Shown here piece by piece: positions 1 through 7,368 of a DNA stretch of 15,186 nt; positions within the stretch are counted from its first letter, which is position 1; the number at the start of each line of letters is the position of its first letter. The translations under genes were made by a program, and so were the position numbers. The notes below the pieces were generated by a model that had not been told where the DNA came from, did no database searches, and saw only the letters and a list, made by a program, of their open reading frames with translations. The DNA comes from Eubacteriales bacterium (GTDB lineage Bacteria; Bacillota; Clostridia; Oscillospirales; CAG-382), in contig JAQVQF010000028.1 in assembly GCA_028701715.1 (NCBI GenBank), forward strand, positions 1 through 15,186. The letters are read 5' to 3'.

Positions 1-1666
1 GGCTGTCGTTAAGATAACCGGCGGTCATTATTTTTATTAGGCTTTGCCGTATTAATCCCGCTTTTTCCTCGTTTTTCGTTCCTTCTTCCGCTTTTCTTAT
101 GTCAAACGGCTGCTCGTTTATAAACGCTTTGATAGCTCGAAGGTTTGTGAGATCGGAATATTTTTCTGCAGGGAAGAAGAATTCGATATATTTATCGGCT
201 CCGTAAATATAGTGCGGGGTCGGAACAAGCGCAAGTCGCGGCGTTTCACATTCGCAGGTTATAGTCTCAAAGCAATGCTTTTCAAAAAATGTTCCGCGTG
301 AAACAACGGCTTCTTTCTTTGTATATCCTTCCTCATAATATTCGTTTTCTTCCATAAAAAATCTGTCGTCGGGAGGGCCTTTCACTTTATCGTACTTTTT
401 CTCCGCAATGCCGGTATAAATACAGGATGTTCCGGAATAAAACAGCGCTTCCGCGGCCGCTTTCCCCAACGATATAAATATTTCGTTAACCATCAGTGTC
501 GAATCGCTTTTATATTTTAACGCCATTGTTCGTATTTTGTGTTCGGCGTCGAATCCGAAAACACGCTCGCAGCCGTCGAAATCCACTCCGCCGTTACGTA
601 TTCGTTTGGAGCGAAGAAGCGCCGCCAGATCGTACATTTGATTTATTTGCTCGCCCACTGCGGAATATTTGCGTCTCAGCGGGATAAGAGACGACGAATC
701 GCCCCCGGAAATCAACGCGTCCACATCCGCGGCGGAAGCGTCCAGCACCGGAGCTATAACCGATTCACAGAATTCCGTGTCTGTGACATTGCCCATGTCG
801 TCATAATCCACAAAAACCGAAACCGCCAAGAATTCGCGCTTTTCATTGAAAGAGCACACCGAATTAATAAAGCTCTTGGGCAGCATCGCCGAACCGTCAC
901 GGCTCCCGAGAATCTGTCTCCCTCGCGAAGCGGCTTCCGCGTCAAGCTCCGTGCCCTGCACAAGATATTCCGCAACGTCCGCAATATGAACGCCGATCTT
1001 CCAGCCCCTCTCCTCTCTGCTTACCGAAAACCCGCAGCCGCTGCTTTCAAAAACAGAATCGGTAAAGGTAAATATCGTTTTGCTTCTGAGATCCGTTCTT
1101 CTTGAAACAAAGTTTTTCGCTTCAACGGGTTTTATTGACAAAGCTTGCTTTTCGGCTTGTTGTGAAAAGCCTGTAAAAAGACAGGTGTCGCTTACCGCCG
1201 CTTTAAAATTCGCGCCATAGGTGTCGGCTCTGCCGAAATTCTTTTTCGGTATGGCGCGCATGGCGGAAACCGCTTTGTATTTATTTATTTCGGCTTGTAT
1301 TTTGTCTCCGTCACGGCACTTAATGGCTTCTTTGTCTTGTTTTATCGGAATTCTGAACGGAATATAGCTGTCGGGAATCAGATAGGGCTTTTTTTCTGAA
1401 ACACGATATTCTCCCGTCACGGTTTTCTGCGCTCTTTCCATAACTTTCAGAATTTTTCCCATTTTAACGCGGTTAAGATCATCGTCCTCCCGCCTGACAG
1501 GCTGAGCATCGGAAACGGAAACAATTACCGTATCACCGTCATAAACATCGGAATTATATGAAACCGCAACGGGAATGTTTTCCTCTTCGTCCCCGCGTTG
1601 TATCGTAACATATCCGTGGCCGCTTTTTGTACGGCGGAAAACGCCTTCTGTTTTTTGAATATCCAT
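1..1666 (-). CDS. rnr: RNase R/RNB-family exoribonuclease homologue with degenerate active site (C-terminus beyond window)
   Basis: Read on the minus strand from ATG at 1666, the frame is open for 555 codons to the window edge, so only the C-terminal part (including any S1 domain) is missing. Residues 8-55 resemble the cold-shock OB fold of RNase R. Residues 192-235 (DLRSK...GWKIGVHIADVAEYL) match the start of the RNB catalytic domain. RNase R degrades structured RNA 3'-5' using four Mg-binding aspartates in TIDGxDAxDFDDA. Here the aligned stretch is TFTDSVFESSGCG, with T202, S208, G210 and C211 in the aspartate positions. The later SPIRRYPDL motif reads FPAEKYSDL, with E501-K502 in place of the two arginines. 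No stop or frameshift is seen. A GGAG lies 12 nt before the ATG. secG lies upstream, behind a terminator. Family membership is fairly sure; I infer loss of nuclease activity, and a role as an RNA-binding pseudoenzyme is only a possibility. Confidence 0.85.
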   Translation of the reverse strand, partial: MDIQKTEGVFRRTKSGHGYVTIQRGDEEENIPVAVSYNSDVYDGDTVIVSVSDAQPVRREDDDLNRVKMGKILKVMERAQKTVTGEYRVSEKKPYLIPDSYIPFRIPIKQDKEAIKCRDGDKIQAEINKYKAVSAMRAIPKKNFGRADTYGANFKAAVSDTCLFTGFSQQAEKQALSIKPVEAKNFVSRRTDLRSKTIFTFTDSVFESSGCGFSVSREERGWKIGVHIADVAEYLVQGTELDAEAASRGRQILGSRDGSAMLPKSFINSVCSFNEKREFLAVSVFVDYDDMGNVTDTEFCESVIAPVLDASAADVDALISGGDSSSLIPLRRKYSAVGEQINQMYDLAALLRSKRIRNGGVDFDGCERVFGFDAEHKIRTMALKYKSDSTLMVNEIFISLGKAAAEALFYSGTSCIYTGIAEKKYDKVKGPPDDRFFMEENEYYEEGYTKKEAVVSRGTFFEKHCFETITCECETPRLALVPTPHYIYGADKYIEFFFPAEKYSDLTNLRAIKAFINEQPFDIRKAEEGTKNEEKAGLIRQSLIKIMTAGYLNDS

Positions 1667-1748
1667 TATTTTATTTATCTCCAATGCCAATTATCCGTGA
1701 TCCGTTAACGCTGTAGCTGCTCTGTTCCGCTGCGTAAATTACGTTTGT

Positions 1749-1793
1749 AAAAAGACAAGGGCAAACCCACTTGCCATAAAGTGTGCCTGCCCC
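1749..1793 (-). terminator. Rho-independent terminator downstream of secG
   Basis: On the minus strand, left arm GGGCAGGCACACTT (1792-1779) pairs with AAGTGGGTTTGCCC (1772-1759) around a 6-nt loop. The stem is about 14 bp with two G-U pairs and one mismatch. It is followed by TTGTCTTTTT. It lies about 105 nt past the secG stop and before the RNase R-like gene, so that gene either relies on read-through or has its own promoter, which I could not identify. Confidence 0.7.
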
Positions 1794-1897
1794 CTTTTCC
1801 GACTGTATATATTTCCGATAACGCCTAACGTAGTGTTCCAAATCCGGTACATCCTGCTATCCACCAAGGGGACGGCGTTTCGGTGGTTATTCGGTAG

Positions 1898-2359
1898 TTA
1901 TTCGTTCGTTTCTGAATTTTCCTCGCTGCTTTCCGCAGACACATCCGATTCACTGTCGGATTCCTCTTCCGAATTATCTTCCGAGGTATTCGTCGATTCA
2001 TCTTCGGATGATGTCACCGAAGCTTCGGATGCTTCGGATGTTTCGGATGCTTCGGATTCCGTTTCCGAGACCTCGCTTGATTCGGCGGAGGAATTGTCGT
2101 CTGACGAGAAGTCCGAGCCCTGGAACACATAAAGTGTCAGAACAAGCACCGCAAAAACCACCGCGACAATTGTCGTTGCTTTAACAAGTATTTTTTGCTT
2201 TGACTTACCTTTGTTCTTACCGTAATATGTGTCGTTGCTGCCGCCCGCGATAGATGAGCTCAAGCCTCTTTTTTTGGATTCCTGAAGCATAATAAGAACT
2301 ATCAGCGCCACCGCGATAACAAGCAGCAGGGCACCTATAATGTATTCGAGACTGGTCAT
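1898..2359 (-). CDS. secG: Preprotein translocase subunit SecG with long acidic Ser/Glu tail
   Basis: SecG is the small non-essential subunit of the SecYEG channel and assists SecA-driven export. The first 80 residues are a complete SecG: membrane helix at about 5-25, the conserved loop with GLSSSIAGG (32-40) and a basic stretch, then a second helix at about 59-79. Typical SecG proteins end there, at about 75-80 residues. This one has 153, adding about 74 residues made almost only of S, E, D, T and A. With the usual topology (both ends outside) the tail would face the cell exterior. Part of it is encoded by a 9-bp tandem repeat. ATG at 2359 follows GGAGG with an 8-nt spacer and a good promoter upstream. 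Identity is firm for the N-terminal part; the tail's function is unknown. Confidence 0.93.
   Translation of the reverse strand: MTSLEYIIGALLLVIAVALIVLIMLQESKKRGLSSSIAGGSNDTYYGKNKGKSKQKILVKATTIVAVVFAVLVLTLYVFQGSDFSSDDNSSAESSEVSETESEASETSEASEASVTSSEDESTNTSEDNSEEESDSESDVSAESSEENSETNE
2022..2057. repeat. Four tandem 9-bp units inside secG
   Basis: Four consecutive units of GCTTCGGAT (plus strand), the third with one change (GTTTCGGAT), fill 2022-2057. Related units such as TCTTCGGAT (2001-2009) lie nearby. On the coding strand they specify Ser-Glu-Ala/Thr triplets of the SecG tail. The unit is a multiple of three, so gain or loss by slippage would change tail length without breaking the frame. 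Confidence 0.85.
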
Positions 2360-2432
2360 TTATTTTTCCTCCGGATATATAAATATGTGTTGAATAAAAC
2401 TATAATTTTAAACGTCCGAAAACGTACCATTT

Positions 2433-2461
2433 ACTATATCACACAAATATTAACAATACAA
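2433..2461 (-). promoter_or_regulatory. Sigma-A-type promoter for secG
   Basis: On the minus strand, -35 TTGTAT (2461-2456), a 17-nt spacer and -10 TATAGT (2438-2433) lie in AT-rich sequence about 75 nt upstream of the secG start. They sit in the 129-nt gap after the carboxypeptidase-like gene, which suggests secG is transcribed separately from ribF and its neighbour. Confidence 0.55.
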
Positions 2462-2488
2462 TAGCGTGTTGAAAAATTTAAAATTTAT

Positions 2489-4060
2489 TCATTTTTTCTT
2501 TTTTGTTCGTTCATGTTGCTTGCTTTTCCCGTTTTCTGTTTTAATACGCGCAGAAGACCTATTGGTTTCTTTATCTTTATTTTCGATATAATTCGGGGGT
2601 TTTATGCTTTCGTCGGGGGTCGTTAAGCCGGGTTGCTTCGCACGCGAAATTTCACGCTCGCGTTCGATTCTGCGTTCGCGTTTTTTTGCCGCGGCATCCG
2701 CTTTCCTTATAATGCGATATATCTGACAGATCACAATAAATATAAAATAAGCAATCAGCACAATTATAATGATGCGTATCACCGTTCTTGTCGTAGATGA
2801 CATAAGCATACCTTTAAGACTGCCGAAGAGCGATAAAATACGGCTTCTTTCGATTTCCGTGTTGGTCACGAGAGATACGGAAGCGATTTTTTCTCCTTCA
2901 TAATACAGATCGATTCTGCCCACAATCATGTTTTTTTCCACGGGTGCTTCCAGGCTTTCGTAATAAAGGAGCGTTTCTCTTGTCACATCCTCCGCTTTGG
3001 CTCCCACGGGCATAAGAATATCTACCTCCTCAAGAGCAACAAAGCTGATATGATCGGTATTACCCGTCGCTACGGCGACCGGCAGCTCGCCTATAATTTC
3101 ACGTTCCTTAATAAGCGTCAGATAACCGAAAGCGGTTGTGGTCCAAGTAAAAATTTTGTGTATATCCTGATAAGCGTTGCCTTCCGCAAAGCTTCTCGTT
3201 CCGTCGGTGTTCCTGATTTCGCCGGGAGCCTCCATAACCACCATAACATAACCCAGCCCCGCTTTTTCCGCCGAAGTTATCAGGCAATAGCCTCCGTCGA
3301 TTCGGGATTGTCCGGCTATCATGCCTTTCGCTCCCGAAAGCGTGTAACCCGAAAGGAGCATGTCAGAAAGAAGATAATTTTTTGTGTGTATGGTGTTGCC
3401 CAATACATAGGAGGACTGCGAGGATATATTTAACAGGGTATTATATTTATAAAACGCCGAGGCTATCAGTGCAACGTCAAGCGGTGTGGTATATGCCTCG
3501 CCGTCGTTTAATCCCACGGGAGTCGTGTACATGGTACCCGTGCAGCCCAAGGATTCCGCTTTTTCATTCATTTTCGACACGAACGAGTTTATATCGCCGC
3601 CGGAAACATAATGAGCAAGCGTAAAGCAGGCGTCGTTTGCCGCGGAAACAAGGGTTGCCGTTATAAGCTGTCTGACGGTCAGCGTCGTGTTGGGTGAAAG
3701 CCCCAGCATCGGCGCCGAAATATCACCCTTTTGCCCTATATTTTTGGCAAGTATGGCTTCGGCGGGGACCGTTACGGTTTCGTCAAGAGATGATACGGAG
3801 TCGTATATAACCATGGCGGCGGTGAGCTTGGCGGAAACGGTGGGTGAAATTTTTACGTTATCAGAGGTATTAAGGAGAATTTGCCCGGTATCCACGCTTC
3901 TTACAACCACAAGATTGCCGCTTGTTATTTCTGGTTTTGCCATCGCCGTACCGGCGTCGGAGGTTTCCGCCGACGAACCGTCACCGAACACCGCAACATT
4001 CAGAAAGGTTAAAATAAGCAAACACGCAAGAACAATTGAAATTTTCTTTATGTGTTTCAT
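2489..4060 (-). CDS. D-alanyl-D-alanine carboxypeptidase-like (S11/PBP5 family) membrane protein lacking catalytic motifs
   Basis: The 523-residue protein has a signal peptide (about 1-26: KK, hydrophobic core) and a DacA-like domain (about 45-320). A second extracytoplasmic domain (about 320-410) resembles the PBP5 C-terminal domain. A membrane helix (about 426-447) and a roughly 75-residue very basic tail follow; the tail is predicted cytoplasmic. S11 enzymes trim the terminal D-Ala of peptidoglycan stems using SxxK, SxN and KTG. The fold context is recognisable here, but SxxK reads V75-S-A-K78, SxN reads A140-A-N142 (within VSAANDAC), and KTG reads K245-G-M (within LSGAKGMIAG). All three boxes are therefore damaged, with no frameshift. 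ATG at 4060 has AAAGGAGG with a 6-nt spacer. It follows ribF by 45 nt, probably in one transcript. Loss of hydrolysis and a binding or scaffolding role are inferred. Confidence 0.85.
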   Translation of the reverse strand: MKHIKKISIVLACLLILTFLNVAVFGDGSSAETSDAGTAMAKPEITSGNLVVVRSVDTGQILLNTSDNVKISPTVSAKLTAAMVIYDSVSSLDETVTVPAEAILAKNIGQKGDISAPMLGLSPNTTLTVRQLITATLVSAANDACFTLAHYVSGGDINSFVSKMNEKAESLGCTGTMYTTPVGLNDGEAYTTPLDVALIASAFYKYNTLLNISSQSSYVLGNTIHTKNYLLSDMLLSGYTLSGAKGMIAGQSRIDGGYCLITSAEKAGLGYVMVVMEAPGEIRNTDGTRSFAEGNAYQDIHKIFTWTTTAFGYLTLIKEREIIGELPVAVATGNTDHISFVALEEVDILMPVGAKAEDVTRETLLYYESLEAPVEKNMIVGRIDLYYEGEKIASVSLVTNTEIERSRILSLFGSLKGMLMSSTTRTVIRIIIIVLIAYFIFIVICQIYRIIRKADAAAKKRERRIEREREISRAKQPGLTTPDESIKPPNYIENKDKETNRSSARIKTENGKSKQHERTKKKK

Positions 4061-4105
4061 ATCGTTCCTCCTTTCTTCGAAGTATATAATCTGTTTATGT
4101 CACTC

Positions 4106-5017
4106 TTATAAATTCGCTGAAAAATAATTTCTCGTTTTCCGCACATCATTTGCTACGGCTTGCTTAAGCTCGTCAAGAGAGGCGAATTTTCTTTCGTCGC
4201 GCAATTTTGAGAATAAAAAAATGCGTACGTCACGACGGTACATATCCTCGTCAAAATCAAGAATATGCGTTTCGCACACCACCTCGTTGTTGTCGGAAAC
4301 GGTGGGCTTAACCCCTATATCCGACACACCCTTGTAAAACACTCCGCCTATTTCGCACAGGCAGGCGTATACTCCGTATGCCGGGACAAGCTGGTATTCG
4401 GGAAAGCGCTGGTTTATGGTGGGAAAGCCGATTTTTCTTCCGATATGCCGTCCCTCGACGACAGGAAGGTTAAAGGAATAGCGGCGACCCAAAAGCTCGC
4501 TTGCCTTGTTAATTTCGCCGTCTTTTATGTACTGACGGATAAGGGTCGAAGAAGCCACGATGCCGTTGACGGTCACCGGCGGAACAACCACCGCGTTTCC
4601 GCAGTATTCCTCAAGTATCCGCGCAAGCACGCCGGTGTCTCCCGAACGGTGGACGCCGAAACGATAATCGTAACCGCAGACAACGGTTTTTGCGTTAAAA
4701 CGATCTATCAGAATACCTTTAATAAATTCCCTTGGGGTCATGTTGCGGCAGGTTTCGAAATCTTCGAAATAAACTCCGTCCGCGCCGTGGACTTCCAGCA
4801 GTCTCAGCTTGTCCGAAGAACGCGTTATATGCTTGGAGCGAGTGTTTTTGGGAGTATCCTCAAAGGTAAAAACCACCATAGGCATTCCGCCGGCTTTGGC
4901 GATTTCCGCGGCTTTTTCAAGAAGGCAGGCATGCCCCAAGTGAACTCCGTCGAAATTTCCTATGGAAACCACGCACTCCCCTTCAAGGGGCAGGTCGCGT
5001 ACGGTTATTATTTTCAC
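4106..5017 (-). CDS. ribF: Bifunctional riboflavin kinase / FAD synthetase
   Basis: RibF phosphorylates riboflavin to FMN and then adenylates it to FAD in the cytoplasm. The 303-residue length is typical. The N-terminal adenylyltransferase half shows GNFDGVHLGH (20-29), CGYDYRFG (114-121) and SSTLIRQYIKDG (156-167). The C-terminal kinase half shows GRKIGFPTIN (193-202), DIGVKPTV and ETHILDFDED. The usual P-H-P after TFE is D-T-P here. I chose the GTG at 5017, with AGGAGG 7 nt upstream. A consensus promoter begins about 30 nt upstream, leaving a leader far too short for an FMN riboswitch. The gene is first in a minus-strand unit with the carboxypeptidase-like gene. Confidence 0.95.
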   Translation of the reverse strand: MKIITVRDLPLEGECVVSIGNFDGVHLGHACLLEKAAEIAKAGGMPMVVFTFEDTPKNTRSKHITRSSDKLRLLEVHGADGVYFEDFETCRNMTPREFIKGILIDRFNAKTVVCGYDYRFGVHRSGDTGVLARILEEYCGNAVVVPPVTVNGIVASSTLIRQYIKDGEINKASELLGRRYSFNLPVVEGRHIGRKIGFPTINQRFPEYQLVPAYGVYACLCEIGGVFYKGVSDIGVKPTVSDNNEVVCETHILDFDEDMYRRDVRIFLFSKLRDERKFASLDELKQAVANDVRKTRNYFSANL

Positions 5018-5047
5018 CCTTTTACCTCCTCGCTTTATATCATATTC

Positions 5048-5075
5048 ATTATACGCATACCCCGCGTTTTGTCAA
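5048..5075 (-). promoter_or_regulatory. Consensus sigma-A promoter for ribF
   Basis: On the minus strand both hexamers are perfect: TTGACA (5075-5070) and TATAAT (5053-5048) with a 16-nt spacer. The predicted start of transcription is about 24 nt before the ribF GTG. An inverted repeat overlaps the -35 element and most of the spacer. Confidence 0.8.
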
Positions 5076-5086
5076 GCGCAGGGTAT
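5057..5086. promoter_or_regulatory. 10-bp inverted repeat over the ribF -35 region (candidate operator)
   Basis: On the plus strand ATACCCCGCG (5057-5066) and CGCAGGGTAT (5077-5086) are reverse complements except at one position, with a 10-nt loop holding TTGACA. The placement on the promoter and roughly two-turn span fit a dimeric repressor site. On the plus strand AAATTTTT follows, so a terminator is an alternative, but no plus-strand gene lies upstream to terminate. Confidence 0.45.
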
Positions 5087-5144
5087 AAATTTTTACAGGC
5101 GTGTCAATAATAACCACAAACGATATTGAAAGGATATCCTCCTC

Positions 5145-7295
5145 ATGGCAACGTCAAAAACCTCTTGTGTTATCCTCGCCGGCGGCAAGGGAGAACGGCT
5201 TTATCCCATAACGCTTACGCGTCCTAAGCCGTTGTGCCCGGTCGGTAACGCGACTTGTCTAACACGCTGTATTCTTGCGGCAAAAAACGCCGGGGTTGAC
5301 GATATTACAGTCGCCGCTTGTTACCTTGCCGATAAAATTAAAAAAGAAGTCTCGTCCTTTGAAAATGTTAAGGTAAAAAGAGAGACAACCATGCTCGGCA
5401 CGGCCGGCTGTGTCCGGAAATGCGCTGTTTCCGGGGACGACGTGCTTGTGCTGAGCGGCGACGGAGTAAACGATTTCGATTTAAAAAGCCTTATCGAATA
5501 CCATAAAAAAGCAGGTTTTATCTGTACCGTTGCGATAACACGGTCGCCTTATCCCACAGAATATGGCGTGGTTACCGCCAAGGAGGGGATTGTACGTCGG
5601 TTTAACGAAAAACCGGGCTGGGAAAAGGTAACCTCGGATACGGTAAACACCGGAATATATGTCTTGTCCCGTCAAGCGCTTTCGTTTATTCCCCGCAACC
5701 GTTTCTTCGATTTTTCCAACGATCTTTTTCCTCTCTTAATGAAAAAAGGCTATGACATAGCCGCTTGGGAGTCCGCCGGCTTTTGGTGCGACATAGGGAA
5801 TCCCAAGGCTCTTTATGATTGCTCCATGAGATACACCGGAGACAGATCGGCGATTAGCCCTTCGGCTGTTGTAAAGGAGGATGCCTCGGTCAACGCTTCG
5901 ATTGTCATGGAAAACGTCGTTATAGGAAAACGAGCGGTAATAGATTCATCCATAATATGTGAAAATGTCAAAATAGGAGATAATGTTCTTATACCGAAAG
6001 GCTGTGTTATCGGAGGAAACGCTCAAATCGGCGAAGGAGCCGTGCTTTCCGAAGGAATTACGGTCACCTCGGGAGCGGTTATCGGTAAGGGGGGAAGGAT
6101 TTTGAAGGATGTCAGATTCGGCGGGGTAAAGGGCAGATTATTCGATGGTGACGAAGGTATAAACGGAATATACGGCGAAACCTTTGACCTTTCGGACGGC
6201 GTTGCTTTCGGCAAAGCGCTGTGCGAGGCCGCGGGTAACGGCCGTGATATAAAAATAGGCGTTATGTACGCTCCCACCGCACATTCAAGGCTGCTCGGCG
6301 AATCGATTTCCGGCGGAATAAGATACGCAGGAGCGGTTTTTTGTGATCTCGGAGAGGGCTTTTCCTCACTTTGCGGTTTTTGCGCGAAGGAATATTATCT
6401 CGATTTTTCTGTATTTGCGGAAGTTAAAAACGACTTGTCTTTGTCTGTTCAGGTATATGACACAAGCTGGAGTCCCATACGCGGAAAAACAATAAAATCG
6501 ATTGAAAGCTCCTTCTATCGCGGCGGAAGCAAGGCCGCTCCTTTTCCGTCGCCGCCGATTGTACCGGAAAAATTTGAAGCTCCGCTTTATCTTTATTCCG
6601 GCGCTCTCCTGTCGCGGGGAAAAGGTCTTGCGGGAATGAGCTTCGCCGTTGATTTGGCCAATCTTCCGGGAAAAGTATTGCTTTCGACCGCGGAAAAGCT
6701 CGGAGCGGCGGTTTCGAATGATGCTTCCGTATTGCCGCGTATATCCGTTACGGATGACGGCAGGGGGCTTGACATTATAACCGAAAGCGGTAAAACAATG
6801 GATTTCTGGCAAATATTATGTTTTTATCTCGGCGTGGAGGCAGAATATAAAAAAATAATATACATTCCGGAGGATACTCCCGCGGCGGCAACCGAATACG
6901 CCGTTTTAAAGGGAAGCGACTGCAGAAGGTGTACCGAAAGCCGGGATCCCGGCAAGGATTTCGATCCCTGCTTCAGAGACGGCTGCTTTCTCGGCATCTC
7001 CGTACTCGAAATGCTGAGCAATAAGGGTATGAGCTTTGATGAAATGGCTGCTTCAATACCGGAATTTTATATAAGAACCGTAACCGGCGAGTATGACGAG
7101 GCATATAAGGCTTCAAAAATAAGAAAGCTCTGTGACGAGTGCGGACGAGAGGACGGCGCAAGATTTGTTTTTGACAAAGGCTCCGTGCGTTTTATTCCTT
7201 CGTCTCACAAGGGTTTTCGTATTATTTCGGAAGCGGCAAGTTCCGAATACGCGCAGGAGCTGTGCGATTTTGCGCTTGAAAAGCTGAAGGACTGA
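5145..7295 (+). CDS. Nucleotidyltransferase-LbH-phosphohexomutase-like fusion protein
   Basis: The protein has 716 residues in three parts. Residues 7-230 are a sugar-phosphate nucleotidyltransferase domain: LAGGKGERLYPITLTRPKPL (11-30) is the NTP-binding signature, followed by LSGDGVND (103-110) and FNEKPGW (153-159). Residues 236-330 are hexapeptide repeats of a left-handed beta-helix. Residues 331-716 resemble phosphoglucomutase/phosphomannomutase (start RLFDGDEGINGIYGE, 331-345). In that part TASHNP is not recognisable (AEVKND at the aligned place), the DPDADR metal loop reads TDDGRG (536-541), and RPSGTEP reads IPSSHKG (684-690). The transferase half probably makes an NDP-sugar for the cell surface; the exact sugar and nucleotide cannot be read. 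The mutase half is probably inactive or regulatory. The ATG has only AAAGGA at 10 nt. I saw no convincing promoter. It is monocistronic and ends at a strong terminator. Confidence 0.85.
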   Translation: MATSKTSCVILAGGKGERLYPITLTRPKPLCPVGNATCLTRCILAAKNAGVDDITVAACYLADKIKKEVSSFENVKVKRETTMLGTAGCVRKCAVSGDDVLVLSGDGVNDFDLKSLIEYHKKAGFICTVAITRSPYPTEYGVVTAKEGIVRRFNEKPGWEKVTSDTVNTGIYVLSRQALSFIPRNRFFDFSNDLFPLLMKKGYDIAAWESAGFWCDIGNPKALYDCSMRYTGDRSAISPSAVVKEDASVNASIVMENVVIGKRAVIDSSIICENVKIGDNVLIPKGCVIGGNAQIGEGAVLSEGITVTSGAVIGKGGRILKDVRFGGVKGRLFDGDEGINGIYGETFDLSDGVAFGKALCEAAGNGRDIKIGVMYAPTAHSRLLGESISGGIRYAGAVFCDLGEGFSSLCGFCAKEYYLDFSVFAEVKNDLSLSVQVYDTSWSPIRGKTIKSIESSFYRGGSKAAPFPSPPIVPEKFEAPLYLYSGALLSRGKGLAGMSFAVDLANLPGKVLLSTAEKLGAAVSNDASVLPRISVTDDGRGLDIITESGKTMDFWQILCFYLGVEAEYKKIIYIPEDTPAAATEYAVLKGSDCRRCTESRDPGKDFDPCFRDGCFLGISVLEMLSNKGMSFDEMAASIPEFYIRTVTGEYDEAYKASKIRKLCDECGREDGARFVFDKGSVRFIPSSHKGFRIISEAASSEYAQELCDFALEKLKD

Positions 7296-7315
7296 CTGTT
7301 ATATATGTCAGAAAT

Positions 7316-7347
7316 AAAAAATCATAGCTGCTTCGCTATGATTTTTT
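7316..7347. terminator. Bidirectional Rho-independent terminator between convergent genes
   Basis: AAAAAATCATAGC (7316-7328) and GCTATGATTTTTT (7335-7347) form a perfect 13-bp stem around TGCTTC, with U tracts in both directions. It lies 20 nt past the fusion gene's stop and 21 nt past the jag stop, so it serves both. Confidence 0.93.
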
Positions 7348-7368
7348 GCTGTAAATATTGTTTGGATT

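Noticed and set aside
539..1105. 188-codon plus-strand frame
   Set aside because: It is antisense to the RNase R-like gene, basic and low in recognisable motifs; the minus frame is the one with homology.
1667..1897. tRNA or small RNA gene after secG
   Set aside because: A tRNA often follows secG in other bacteria, but no cloverleaf or T-loop is seen here. A short CCACC/GGTGG hairpin at 1861-1886 lacks a U tract; only the terminator at 1749-1793 is supported.
4265..5110. 281-codon plus-strand frame opposite ribF
   Set aside because: It is a mirror of ribF, has no ribosome binding site or recognisable domain, and would cross the ribF promoter.
5018..5144. FMN riboswitch upstream of ribF
   Set aside because: The predicted leader is only about 24 nt and none of the conserved riboswitch sequence is visible.
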